A stretch of DNA of 64,000 nucleotides. It comes from Myxococcales bacterium (GTDB lineage: Bacteria > Myxococcota > UBA796 > SXON01). The position numbers and the translations under genes were made by a program. A model generated the notes under the pieces. The model ran no database searches. It was not told the origin of the DNA and was given only the letters and a program-made list of their open reading frames with translations. The stretch spans positions 105,784-169,783 of the forward strand of contig SHYX01000005.1 in assembly GCA_009692585.1 (NCBI GenBank), given 5' to 3'. Below are positions 16,742 to 24,841 of the stretch, in pieces; the first letter of the stretch is position 1, and every line of letters begins with the position of its first letter.

Positions 16742-17350
16742 ATGTCTCCCCCGCTTCTGCTACTCGTGCGTCATGGCCAGACTCGTTGGAATGCGGAGCG
16801 GCGCGTCTTGGGGCGCACCGATCTCCCACTCGACGAATTGGGGTGTAGTCAGGCCGAATCCGTGGGACTGTCGTTGGGCCACCTCGACGCGGTCTGGTCC
16901 AGCCCATTGTTGCGTGCCCGCCAGACGGCGGCGGCGATCGTGGCCACGCGTCCTCACCTGACCGTGCAGCTCGAACCCGACCTGACCGAGATGGACCAGG
17001 GGGAGCTCGACGGCCTCGATGAAGCAGGGCTCCGCGAACGATTCGGCTCGCTCCTGGTCGACTGGGCGCGCGCGCCCGCCGGGATCCGCCTTCCCGGAGG
17101 GGAGACGCTGGATGAGGTTCAGCAACGGGCCCGCGGCGCGCTGGGACGGATCGCAGCCGCCAGCGGTCCGGGAGCCCGCGTGGGGGTGGTGACCCACCAG
17201 TTGGTGATGGCTTCGACGCTGTGCGGGCTCCTCGGCGAGCCCCTCTCGGCGTGGCGGACCCACAATCATCGCAACACCGCCTGGTCGGAGATCTCCTGGG
17301 GCCCCGTTCCCGCCGTGCTCGTGGAGAAGCAGGGGCCGCATTTGCCTTGA
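16742..17350 (+). CDS. Histidine phosphatase family protein (phosphoglycerate-mutase-like)
   Basis: The 202-residue product starts with the RHG motif (LLLVRHGQTRWNAERR), has the conserved SPLLRARQTAAAI region and a second His region GVVTHQLVMASTLCG. This is the two-histidine phosphatase superfamily; members include cofactor-dependent phosphoglycerate mutase, alpha-ribazole phosphatase and sugar phosphatases. The glutamate in DLTEMDQGELDG fits a phosphatase of the GpmB/CobC kind. The substrate cannot be predicted. The neighbouring genes give no hint. Confidence 0.85.
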   Translation: MSPPLLLLVRHGQTRWNAERRVLGRTDLPLDELGCSQAESVGLSLGHLDAVWSSPLLRARQTAAAIVATRPHLTVQLEPDLTEMDQGELDGLDEAGLRERFGSLLVDWARAPAGIRLPGGETLDEVQQRARGALGRIAAASGPGARVGVVTHQLVMASTLCGLLGEPLSAWRTHNHRNTAWSEISWGPVPAVLVEKQGPHLP

Positions 17351-17925
17351 AGGGGGGGCACCCGGGCGCCGTTGTCCCCCCACCCGATGAGGCGTGAGTC
17401 GGGCGCGCGGCGGCTCCGACCCCGCGTGAGCGCCACACCGAAACGCGATGACGGGCCGGATGGCGGCTCCGGAAGAGGAGGTGGCGATGCGATGCGGCAG
17501 CGCGGCGAGAACCGCCGGGGCCCCGCTCCACTCCCGCCGTCGCGCGAGCCCCATGCCGGGGGCCACCACAGCGCACGGGCGGCGGCGCGACTCGACCCTG
17601 AGGATGTCCACGAGGCTCTCCGGTTCGCGGCGCAAGCCGGCAGGATGGAACGGGTGTCGGCGCTGAGCAGTGCGCCGCCCACCAGAGCCAGTCGGCCGCC
17701 CCATCGCAGCGCAAACTCCACCTCATTGGCAGAGACGCCGGCCGTCTTGAACAGCCCGGTGTAGAAGGCGAGGTTGCTGCCGCGATTGTCAAAGCAGCTG
17801 TCGGCGTCGAAGGCCGTGGCCTGCGCCGTCAACTCCAGGGGGTTGGCCTCGCCCAGAGCTTCGATCACCTCCCCCAAGGACGCGTCCGTGCACCCGCTCA
17901 TCCGGCGCTGCTGGTCGGCGACCAT
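17351..17925 (-). pseudogene. Probable frameshifted gene of unknown function
   Basis: From a start near 17925 or 17901 the minus strand encodes a normal-looking protein segment (MSGCTDASLGEVIEALGE ... LLSADTRSILPA). Near 17640 that frame turns into low-complexity Arg/Ser sequence, while another minus frame from the same point (EPESLVDILRVESRRRP, then VVAPGMGLARRREWSGAP) has strongly GC-rich third positions and a more ordinary composition. A one-base shift there explains both. The 3' end is unclear because all minus frames stay open into the antisense of the phosphatase gene. Either a true pseudogene or a sequencing error; no family recognised. Confidence 0.35.
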
Positions 17926-17987
17926 ACCGCGTCGGGCGGGTCGCTGACGCAACCGGCCACCGTGGTCACCGCCAGGGAGACCACTCG

Positions 17988-19037
17988 CTACAGCACCAGG
18001 ATCTCCCGCATCTCAGCCACCAGCCGGGCGATGGAGTAGCCGCGCTCCGCGACGCGGCGACGTCCGACGGCACCGCGACGACCGCGCTCCTGGGGATTCG
18101 CGAGCGCCTCCCGCACCGCCGCCAGGAGCGCCTGCGGGTCATCGGGCGGAACGACCCACCCCACCTCGGCGTCGACCAGCTCGGGGATGCCCGAGATCGA
18201 GGTGGTGACCACCGGCACGCCCGCAGCCATCGCCTCGACGAGCACCACCGGTAACCCGTCCATGTCTCCGTCCGGGGCCCGGCGACAGGGGAGTACGAAC
18301 AATCCTGCGCTCGCGATTACGCGACGCACCTCGGCGTGGTCACAGAGGGGGAGCACCTGCGCGGGCGGGGACGGGTCCAGGTCGGAGATGATCTGGACCT
18401 GCGCGTCCGGGCCCAGGGCGTGGGCGAGTCCCACCACGAGGTCGAGGCCTTTCTTGGGGACGTTGCGCCCGACGCTCACGATCGTGCTGTTTGTGGTCGG
18501 CTCCGCGAGGGCCGTGCCCTCCAGGTCCAACCCGAACCGGACCAGCCGTGCCGTCACGCCCCAGCGTTCGGCGAGCAGGCGCTGGTTCCACTCCGTCATC
18601 GCCACCACCACGACGGCATCGCGCAGGACCGAGGCGAGGGCGGGGCGCGGCTTGTACAGGTCGACCGCGTGCACGGTCACGCTGTACGCAGTGCCCGCGC
18701 GTTGGCAGGCCATGCGGGTCCACTCGGCCGCCTCGCCGGCGAAATGAACGTGTACGCGTCGCGACCTGCGGATGATGCTCGCGAGCCACAGCACCCGGGG
18801 CGACACCCTCGCCGGGCGCCTTGCCCACTCGATGATGAGCCGGGGCAGGGCCCAGACCCACCCCCACCGGTGCGGCTGCATGTGCACCGGTGCGCCGATC
18901 GGCTCGACGGGAACGGTGTCGCGGGGGTCGAACGCGGCCAGTTCCACCGGGACGCCGGCCCGGTGGAGCGCGCGGACCTCGTCTCGTACGAAGGTCTCGG
19001 TGAGGGCAGGGTGGTACCGGGCAACGTAGAGAATCAC
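17988..19037 (-). CDS. Glycosyltransferase family 4 protein
   Basis: The 349-residue product has a GT-B fold pattern: N-terminal VILYVARYHPALTETFVRDE, then TIVSVGRNVPKKGLDLVVGL at the start of the nucleotide-binding half, and DGLPVVLVEAMAAGVPVVTT with the conserved glutamates (EX7E-like). It transfers a sugar from a nucleotide donor, probably for an envelope or exopolysaccharide. The start was set to GTG 19037 because it overlaps the stop of the upstream glycosyltransferase gene as GTGA and begins exactly at the first conserved strand. Confidence 0.88.
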   Translation of the reverse strand: MILYVARYHPALTETFVRDEVRALHRAGVPVELAAFDPRDTVPVEPIGAPVHMQPHRWGWVWALPRLIIEWARRPARVSPRVLWLASIIRRSRRVHVHFAGEAAEWTRMACQRAGTAYSVTVHAVDLYKPRPALASVLRDAVVVVAMTEWNQRLLAERWGVTARLVRFGLDLEGTALAEPTTNSTIVSVGRNVPKKGLDLVVGLAHALGPDAQVQIISDLDPSPPAQVLPLCDHAEVRRVIASAGLFVLPCRRAPDGDMDGLPVVLVEAMAAGVPVVTTSISGIPELVDAEVGWVVPPDDPQALLAAVREALANPQERGRRGAVGRRRVAERGYSIARLVAEMREILVL

Positions 19038-20110
19038 GAGCCGTCCCGGCGCCGGGCGATGACCCCGGCCAACACGGACTCGATCTCTTCCGCACGATCG
19101 GCCCACGTTCGCAGGTGAGGGGGGCCGGGGGCGGAGGCCAGGGCGCGCCCGATCGCCTCGCGGAGCGCGGAGGTGTTGCCGGGCGCGTAGTACACCGGCC
19201 GCTCACCCGCGATGTCTCGCACGGTCGGCAGGTCGGCGGCTACGATGGGAAGCCCGGTGGCGAGGTAGTCCCACAACTTCAGCGGCGAGGTGAATTGCCG
19301 ACCAAAGCTGTTGTCCTCCAGGGGGAGCATGAGCGCGTGCGCACGGGCCAGGCGGCCGGGGACCGCGACGTAGGGGAGGGGACCGGTCGCGGTCACGTTG
19401 GCGGGGAGCGGACCAGGGGGCGCATCCCCCACGAACTCCAGGTCCACTCCAGGAAGCCCGGCCACCGCCTCGATCAGCCCTGCCACCCCCTTGTACGCCC
19501 GCGGCGAACCTGCGAACACCAGGAGCGGTCGCGGGGCCGGGGCGTGTCGCACGACCCGATCGGGGCTCGTCGCGTTGTGGCATACCCGCTGCGAGTCAGG
19601 CAGCGCCTGTCCGTACCCGCGCTGGAGCGCGGCGAGCGTACCGCCGCTGTTGGCCACCAGCGCGCCCGCCCGCGCGAACATGGCGCGCTCCCACGCCTCG
19701 GTCGCTCCCGCTTCGCCGCCCTCCTCCTCCGCCCGCTGCCGCTCATGACAGTGCGCCTCGTAGACGACGCGGGGACGCGACCCGACCAGCCCCAGGTAGC
19801 GGAGTTCGCGTGCGTACACCACGGATTCGCGGGTCGCGTCGTCGCACCAGCGACCCACCCGCCAGCGGAACCACAGGCTCGCCCAGGGGTTCCACGCGGT
19901 CGGGGCCAGCTCCAGGTGCAGCGTCGGCAGAGGCTCCAGCCCGAGGCCGGCCAGGGCGGCCTCGGCGCTGCCTGGGTCGCCCCGGGTCGGATTCGCGAAC
20001 AGCCAGACGTCGTGGCCGCGGGCCGCCAACGCGTGGCAGGTGTGCACGACCTGCACCGCCTGGGCACGGGACGACGGGAGGGTCGGCCGGAACAGGTGCA
20101 GGACGCGCAT
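19034..20110 (-). CDS. Glycosyltransferase family 4 protein
   Basis: The 358-residue product begins MRVLHLFRPTLPSSRAQAVQ, typical of GT4 enzymes, and has LLVFAGSPRAYKGVAGLIEAV plus a C-terminal donor-binding region (SPLKLWDYLATGLPIVAAD). It shares little sequence with its downstream neighbour beyond the fold. The two genes overlap by 4 nt and form an operon transcribed away from the palindrome at 20138. They probably act in sequence on the same glycan. Acceptor and donor are unknown. Confidence 0.88.
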   Translation of the reverse strand: MRVLHLFRPTLPSSRAQAVQVVHTCHALAARGHDVWLFANPTRGDPGSAEAALAGLGLEPLPTLHLELAPTAWNPWASLWFRWRVGRWCDDATRESVVYARELRYLGLVGSRPRVVYEAHCHERQRAEEEGGEAGATEAWERAMFARAGALVANSGGTLAALQRGYGQALPDSQRVCHNATSPDRVVRHAPAPRPLLVFAGSPRAYKGVAGLIEAVAGLPGVDLEFVGDAPPGPLPANVTATGPLPYVAVPGRLARAHALMLPLEDNSFGRQFTSPLKLWDYLATGLPIVAADLPTVRDIAGERPVYYAPGNTSALREAIGRALASAPGPPHLRTWADRAEEIESVLAGVIARRRDGS

Positions 20111-20137
20111 CGGCGCAGCAGCTATCCCGAACGCAGC

Positions 20138-20155
20138 TGCGTAAAGAATTACGCA
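20138..20155. promoter_or_regulatory. 18-bp perfect palindrome, candidate operator
   Basis: TGCGTAA, AGAA, TTACGCA. The symmetric site lies in the 100-bp gap between the divergent glycosyltransferase operon and the START-like gene, 28 bp from the first start and 56 bp from the second. It is AT-richer than its surroundings and typical in size for a dimeric repressor. Confidence 0.5.
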
Positions 20156-20163
20156 CGAGCCCG

Positions 20164-20193
20164 TTGACGGTGTCGGTTGGGGGAGGGTACACG
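20164..20193 (+). promoter_or_regulatory. Candidate sigma-70 promoter for the START-like gene
   Basis: TTGACG (20164-20169) is followed after 18 bp by TACACG (20188-20193), 17 nt before the GTG start; an AGAGG ribosome binding site lies between. The minus-35 is one base off consensus; the minus-10 is weak. Confidence 0.35.
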
Positions 20194-20210
20194 TCCGTCA
20201 AGAGGCGCCG

Positions 20211-20693
20211 GTGCTGGTCCTGGTCGCGTTCGGGCTCGCGCAAACCCCGGTAGGAAGCTTCGATGTGGACGGGATGGCTCGCGTCTTCGTCGTGGTGCCC
20301 GACGGCGAGATTGCGGTGCGGGCCGCGCTGCTCGACCCCGAGGCCGCAGCCGCCCTCCCGCCGGAGGTGCTGGCGGTCCACACCATCGCCAGCGGGGCGT
20401 GCGTGACGCTGGGTGTCACCGTCAAGGGGGCCTGGGACCCGCTGCGCTACACCGCCCAGCGCTGCCCGACGGTCACGGGATATCGCTACCTCCTGCTCAA
20501 AAGCGACACCATCACGCGCTACGAGGCGGAATGGTCGCTTTATCCCCACGCCGGCGGCGGGACGGAGGTCACCTATCGCATCCGTACCGAGGTCGACCTG
20601 CCGGTGCCGAGTTCGATCATCCGGCAGAGTGTGCTCGTCAGCGCCAAGGACACCGTCCTTGCGCTGATCAAGCGCATCAGCGCCCGAAGGTGA
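20211..20693 (+). CDS. START/SRPBCC-like secreted protein
   Basis: The 160-residue product starts with a short hydrophobic segment (MLVLVAFGLAQTPVG) that may be a signal peptide. The remaining 140 residues follow the strand-rich pattern of SRPBCC (START/polyketide cyclase) lipid-binding domains: RVFVVVPDGEIAVRAAL, a central strand set with RYEAEWSLYP, and a C-terminal helix (SIIRQSVLVSAKDTVLALIK). These domains bind hydrophobic ligands. The 3' end overlaps the convergent phosphoesterase gene by 17 bp. Confidence 0.6.
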   Translation: MLVLVAFGLAQTPVGSFDVDGMARVFVVVPDGEIAVRAALLDPEAAAALPPEVLAVHTIASGACVTLGVTVKGAWDPLRYTAQRCPTVTGYRYLLLKSDTITRYEAEWSLYPHAGGGTEVTYRIRTEVDLPVPSSIIRQSVLVSAKDTVLALIKRISARR

Positions 20694-21354
20694 TCGCCGG
20701 GCGCTCGGCGCTCCCGTCCATCCAGAACGGCTCCGGTGGGTCGAGCGGCGCCCCGTCCGGGCTTACCTGGAAGATCTCGCCCTCCTCCAGCAGGTAGGCG
20801 CTCAGCGCGTTTCCGTAGCAGCAGCCGGTGTCCAGCCCGGTCGTACGCGGATGGGCCTGCAGACCGCGGAAGGCGTCGTGTCCGTAAAAGACGTGCTCCG
20901 GTCGAGACCAGAGCTGCCACCAGAACGGGTTCTGGAGGCAGAGGTCGTTGGGCCAACGCCGCATCAGGTAGCGCCGCGCCGCGTCGGTGCCCGCGACGCC
21001 CAGCGTCGGATCCAGGCCCCCGTGCACGGCGATCCACCTGCGTTCTTCGTGCGCCCCTTCGATGACCGTCGGCAGGGTGGCCAACCAGGCGCGGGCCGCC
21101 TCCGGGAGTTTGCGACAGGTGTCTTCAGCGCGGCCTGGGGCCTCGCTGCCCCATACGCGCAACATCTTCGCGTCGTGGTTTCCCAGCACCGCCTCCGGGG
21201 TCCAGTCGGCGATGCGCTCCCACACGCCCAGCGGGTCCGGACCCTTGGTGAAGAAGTCGCCCAGCAACACCAGCCGCTCGGGCCTGGCCCGCGCCACGAT
21301 GGCGTCCAGCGCCGTCGCGCACCCGTGGACGTCACCGACGAACAGCGTTCTCAC
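20677..21354 (-). CDS. Metallophosphoesterase (ApaH/PrpA-like)
   Basis: The 225-residue protein carries the calcineurin-like phosphoesterase signature in order: GDVHG near residue 8, GDFFTKGPDP (the GDxxxxGP motif), GNHDAKML and a later AVHGG and YGHDAF, supplying the two-metal site. This is the group of ApaH (diadenosine tetraphosphatase) and PrpA/PrpB (protein Ser/Thr phosphatases). A kinase encoded at 55.9 kb could be a partner for the latter type, but nothing links them. Cytoplasmic. Confidence 0.88.
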   Translation of the reverse strand: MRTLFVGDVHGCATALDAIVARARPERLVLLGDFFTKGPDPLGVWERIADWTPEAVLGNHDAKMLRVWGSEAPGRAEDTCRKLPEAARAWLATLPTVIEGAHEERRWIAVHGGLDPTLGVAGTDAARRYLMRRWPNDLCLQNPFWWQLWSRPEHVFYGHDAFRGLQAHPRTTGLDTGCCYGNALSAYLLEEGEIFQVSPDGAPLDPPEPFWMDGSAERPAITFGR

Positions 21355-21448
21355 TTGGGGGCATTATTCCGCGTGCGTCCCGACGTCGCGCTCAGCCCCC
21401 CACCATGCCTATGTCGCGGGGCGTACCAAGATGTGTGAAGATCAGCGC

Positions 21449-22738
21449 ATGTTCATCTTCGTGGTCTCGCTCGCCTCGGCCTCCTCCCTCGCCGGTGACC
21501 TGCTCGAGCTTCACTACGGGAGCACGGGCGCCTGGAGCGACGACGCCACCGGAGTGGGGCTCAAGGCCACCCTCGACGGAACGCCAGTGGAGTTCCTGTA
21601 TGCGGGCGATATCTATCAGCTGACCAGCCTCGCCTACCGTGCGGGTGACGACTCCCGAAGCTTCGCCGTGGGCTCGTCGGTGGGGAGCGATCTGATCGTC
21701 GACGGGGGCGAGGACCTGTCGTCCGGCAGCGACCTCGCGATGTCCTGGACCTACCGGACCGGCGAACTCGAGATCGTGCGCACCGAGAGCTTTGACGAAG
21801 CAGAGCTGGCCTTGGTGGTTGCCTATGCGGTGACCAACCTGTCGCCGGGGCCCGTCGAAGAGCTGCGGCTCCTCTTTGCGATGGATCCGGATCAGGACGT
21901 GGTCGTCTCCGCGAACTACAGCACGCTGAATTCCGTCGAGGACGTCAACGCGGACGGGGTCGAGGACTGGGTGCAGGCCGTGGGGCCCGACAGCGGCGTG
22001 GTGCTCGGTATCGGGGCCTGCGCGCCCGAGGCATTGGCGCTGGGCTTCTACAGCGCGTGGTCGGGGACCTCGGATGTGGATGTCGGCTTGATCGATCCCG
22101 CGGGCGCAAGCGGCGACGACGCCATGGCGCTTCGATGGACGGCACCGGAGGCCCTCGGTGTGGGCGAGTCGATGGCCTTCCGGTTCGTGGTTTCCGTGGA
22201 CACCACGACGGCCGACGCGGTGGACAACTTCCTGGATTTGGCGGCTGAGGCTTGTTGTGACGGCGATAGCGACGGCGTGACCGGCGAGGCCTGTGGGGGC
22301 GAGGACTGTGATGACCTGCGTCCCGACGTGCTCCCCGGAGCCCCCGACGCGCCGTACGATGGCATCGATCAGGACTGCACCGGCAGCGATGTCGCCGATC
22401 TCGACGGGGATGGGGAGTACGCGGTCGAAGCGGGCGGCCGGGACTGCGACGACGCCGACGCTGGCGTCTGGTCCGGCCAGGCCGAAGTCTGGTACGACGG
22501 GATCGATCAGAATTGCGACGGCAACGACGACGATCAGGACCTCGACGGCTACGTCCTGGCCTTCGATTGCGACGACATGGATCCGGCGTTGTGGGTCGAC
22601 TGTCCGACCCCCGACACCGATGACGGCTCCGTCGACGCCAGCAGTCAGTGCGGATGTTCGGCCGCTGCGGCGGGTGGGCCGTCCGCGTTGGTCGCGCTCG
22701 TCGGCACGCTGATGCGGCGACGGCGCCGGGGCCGCTGA
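21449..22738 (+). CDS. Secreted MopE-repeat protein with MYXO-CTERM-like tail
   Basis: The 429-residue product has an N-terminal hydrophobic signal (MFIFVVSLASASSLAG), a beta-rich domain of about 240 residues, then at least three putative metal-binding MopE repeats (PYDGIDQDCTG, DLDGDGEY, RDCDDADAGVW, WYDGIDQNCDGND). It ends with a Cys-Gly-Cys-Ser motif, a hydrophobic stretch and RRRRRGR, matching the MYXO-CTERM sorting signal for processing and surface anchoring in myxobacteria. An in-frame ATG at 21431 is an alternative start giving a more positive N-terminus. Confidence 0.82.
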   Translation: MFIFVVSLASASSLAGDLLELHYGSTGAWSDDATGVGLKATLDGTPVEFLYAGDIYQLTSLAYRAGDDSRSFAVGSSVGSDLIVDGGEDLSSGSDLAMSWTYRTGELEIVRTESFDEAELALVVAYAVTNLSPGPVEELRLLFAMDPDQDVVVSANYSTLNSVEDVNADGVEDWVQAVGPDSGVVLGIGACAPEALALGFYSAWSGTSDVDVGLIDPAGASGDDAMALRWTAPEALGVGESMAFRFVVSVDTTTADAVDNFLDLAAEACCDGDSDGVTGEACGGEDCDDLRPDVLPGAPDAPYDGIDQDCTGSDVADLDGDGEYAVEAGGRDCDDADAGVWSGQAEVWYDGIDQNCDGNDDDQDLDGYVLAFDCDDMDPALWVDCPTPDTDDGSVDASSQCGCSAAAAGGPSALVALVGTLMRRRRRGR

Positions 22739-22744
22739 GCCCGC

Positions 22745-24796
22745 CTACCAGACCTCACACGCGTTTGCCGGACGCATCTTCGCGCCGGCCTGGCATCCGA
22801 ACGTCGTGTGGAATTCGGGCAGGTTCTGGAGTGGGCCGGTCACCCGGAATGGATTGGGGCTATGCGGATTGCTGGCCACGATCATCTTTTCGTATTCGGG
22901 CGAGGTCACCGTGCACCAGTTCTGGGCGTAGGCGACGAAGAAGACCTGATCCAGCGTCATCCCGTCGATGCCGGAGGGCTCGGAGGCGCCGCCGGTGGTC
23001 CGGAACGCCCGGTAGGCGGTGCGGACACCGCCCAGGTCGCCGATGTTCTCCCCGAGGGTCAGGTCTCCTTTGACGTGGGTGCCGTCGGCGATGGTGAAGG
23101 CGTCGAATTGTGCTTTGACGCACGCCGCCTGCGTCTCGAAGCGGGCGCTGACCTCGGGCGCCCACCACTCGGAGAGCTTGCCGTCGCCGTCGAACTTGCG
23201 GCCCTGATCATCGAAGCCGTGGCTCAGTTCGTGGCCCATCACCGCCCCGATGGCACCGTAGTTTCGGGCGCTCGGGAAGCTTCGGTCGAAGAACGGCGCC
23301 TGGAGGATGCCGGCCGGGTAGGCAAACTCGTTGTTCAGTGGGTTGTAATAGGCGTTGACGGCCTGCGGCGTCATGTACCACTCGCCGCGGTCGACCGGCT
23401 TGCCGAGCTTGGCCATGTTCCGATGGTGCTCGAACTGTGCACCTGCCACCGCGTTGCCTGCGAACTGGCCGGGCGTGATGCTGAGCTGGGAGTAGTCACG
23501 CCACGCGTCGGGGAACCCGATCTTCTTACTCATCTTTCCGGCCTTTTCCCGTGCACGCTCGCGAGTGGCCTCGTCCATCCACGCCAGGCCTGGGAGCCCG
23601 GCCACGAAGGCCTTCTGGATGTCATCGAGCATTCCGCTTGCGACGGCCTTACTCTCTCCCGGGAAGGCCGCTTCGATGTAGTAGCGACCGGCGACCTCGC
23701 CGACGACCGTATTCACGGTGGCCAGGCAGCGCTTCCACCGGGCCTCCGGTTGTTTCCGGCCCAGGAGCGTGGCCTGGAAGAACGCGAAGTCCTCGTCGAA
23801 CACCGCCTTGTTCAGGCTGGGCGCCATCGCGTGGATGGCCTGGAAACGCAGCCAGGCCTTCAGGTGGGCGATCGGTGTGCCTTGGATCGCGGTCTGGAAC
23901 AGCTGGAACGTCGTTGGCGCGTCAACCGAGATTTCCTGGGCCGCGCCCGCCCCCGCCCCCGCCAACCACCCGACCCAGTCCAGCTTGGGAGTCAGCTTGA
24001 GGAGGCCCGTTCGGTCGAGTCGGTTGTAGCTCTTGAGCGGGTCGCGGAGCTCGGCCTTGGGCGTCCACGCGTCGGCCAGCCTGGTCTCGAACGCCAACAC
24101 CCCGGCCGCTTCGGTTCTGGCCTGCACCTCCGGGGTGCCGGCGAGCGCCAGACTCCGGGCAATGTGGGCCTCGAAGGCGGCGAGCGTGGCCTTTCCCTTG
24201 TCGTCCTTGGGGAAATAGTAGTCCTTGTCGGGAAGGGAAAGGCCGCCTTCGCCCAGGTACAGGATGTTGCGGCTGGGGTCTTTGAAGTCGCCCTCGACCC
24301 ACACGTCGGCGATCGACCGCACGCCGGACGTCGTCAGGCTGCCCGACGTGCGCATGAACCCCTTCGCGTCCTTGATCTTGTCGATCTCGGCGAGCCAGGG
24401 CTTCAACGGCGACACGCCGGCAGCCTCGATCGCGGGTTCGTCCATGCAGCTCTTGTAGGTGTCCCCCATCTTCTGCCAGTCAGCGTCCTTGGCGTTCGGA
24501 GTGGCCGCGGCCGATTCCACGATGGTGCGGAGGGTGGCGAGGTTCTTCTCTCGGATCGTCGAAAAGCTCCGACCCCAAGCGGGCTTGTCGGCCGGGAGCG
24601 GCGTCTGGGTCAGCCAGGTGCCGCAGGCGTACTGGTAGAAGTCGTCGCAGGGGTCGACGCTCGTGTCCATGGAGCTGAGCAGGTCTTTGGACCAGGCGGG
24701 CGGGGGCGGGGGCGGCGCCGGGGGAGCCTCCACAGGGGGGGCGGCCTTGGGCGCGCAGCTCAACAGGAAGACGGTCAGCGGCAGGGTGGGTCGCAT
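22745..24796 (-). CDS. pepO: M13 family metallopeptidase (neprilysin/PepO-like) lipoprotein
   Basis: The 683-residue protein begins with a lipoprotein signal ending LLSCAPK and a proline-rich linker, then the M13 N-domain (SVDPCDDFYQYACGTWL) and catalytic domain: VMGHELSHGFDDQGRKFDG (HExxH zinc site), ENIGDLGGV (third ligand Glu and conserved Asp) and the C-terminal PANACEVW, equivalent to the CxVW end of neprilysins. It is an endopeptidase of small peptides, anchored in the envelope. Full length, all catalytic residues present. A TAGGC element is found about 15 nt before the ATG. Confidence 0.95.
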   Translation of the reverse strand: MRPTLPLTVFLLSCAPKAAPPVEAPPAPPPPPPAWSKDLLSSMDTSVDPCDDFYQYACGTWLTQTPLPADKPAWGRSFSTIREKNLATLRTIVESAAATPNAKDADWQKMGDTYKSCMDEPAIEAAGVSPLKPWLAEIDKIKDAKGFMRTSGSLTTSGVRSIADVWVEGDFKDPSRNILYLGEGGLSLPDKDYYFPKDDKGKATLAAFEAHIARSLALAGTPEVQARTEAAGVLAFETRLADAWTPKAELRDPLKSYNRLDRTGLLKLTPKLDWVGWLAGAGAGAAQEISVDAPTTFQLFQTAIQGTPIAHLKAWLRFQAIHAMAPSLNKAVFDEDFAFFQATLLGRKQPEARWKRCLATVNTVVGEVAGRYYIEAAFPGESKAVASGMLDDIQKAFVAGLPGLAWMDEATRERAREKAGKMSKKIGFPDAWRDYSQLSITPGQFAGNAVAGAQFEHHRNMAKLGKPVDRGEWYMTPQAVNAYYNPLNNEFAYPAGILQAPFFDRSFPSARNYGAIGAVMGHELSHGFDDQGRKFDGDGKLSEWWAPEVSARFETQAACVKAQFDAFTIADGTHVKGDLTLGENIGDLGGVRTAYRAFRTTGGASEPSGIDGMTLDQVFFVAYAQNWCTVTSPEYEKMIVASNPHSPNPFRVTGPLQNLPEFHTTFGCQAGAKMRPANACEVW

Positions 24797-24841
24797 GGCG
24801 GCGCGCCTATTTCGGGGGGCCGCTGTTCGCCCGTCGTCTCG

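Noticed and set aside
17372..17764. Plus-strand open frame in the gap after the phosphatase gene
   Set aside because: Arg/Pro/Ser-rich without a ribosome binding site; the minus-strand frames in the same place have better composition.
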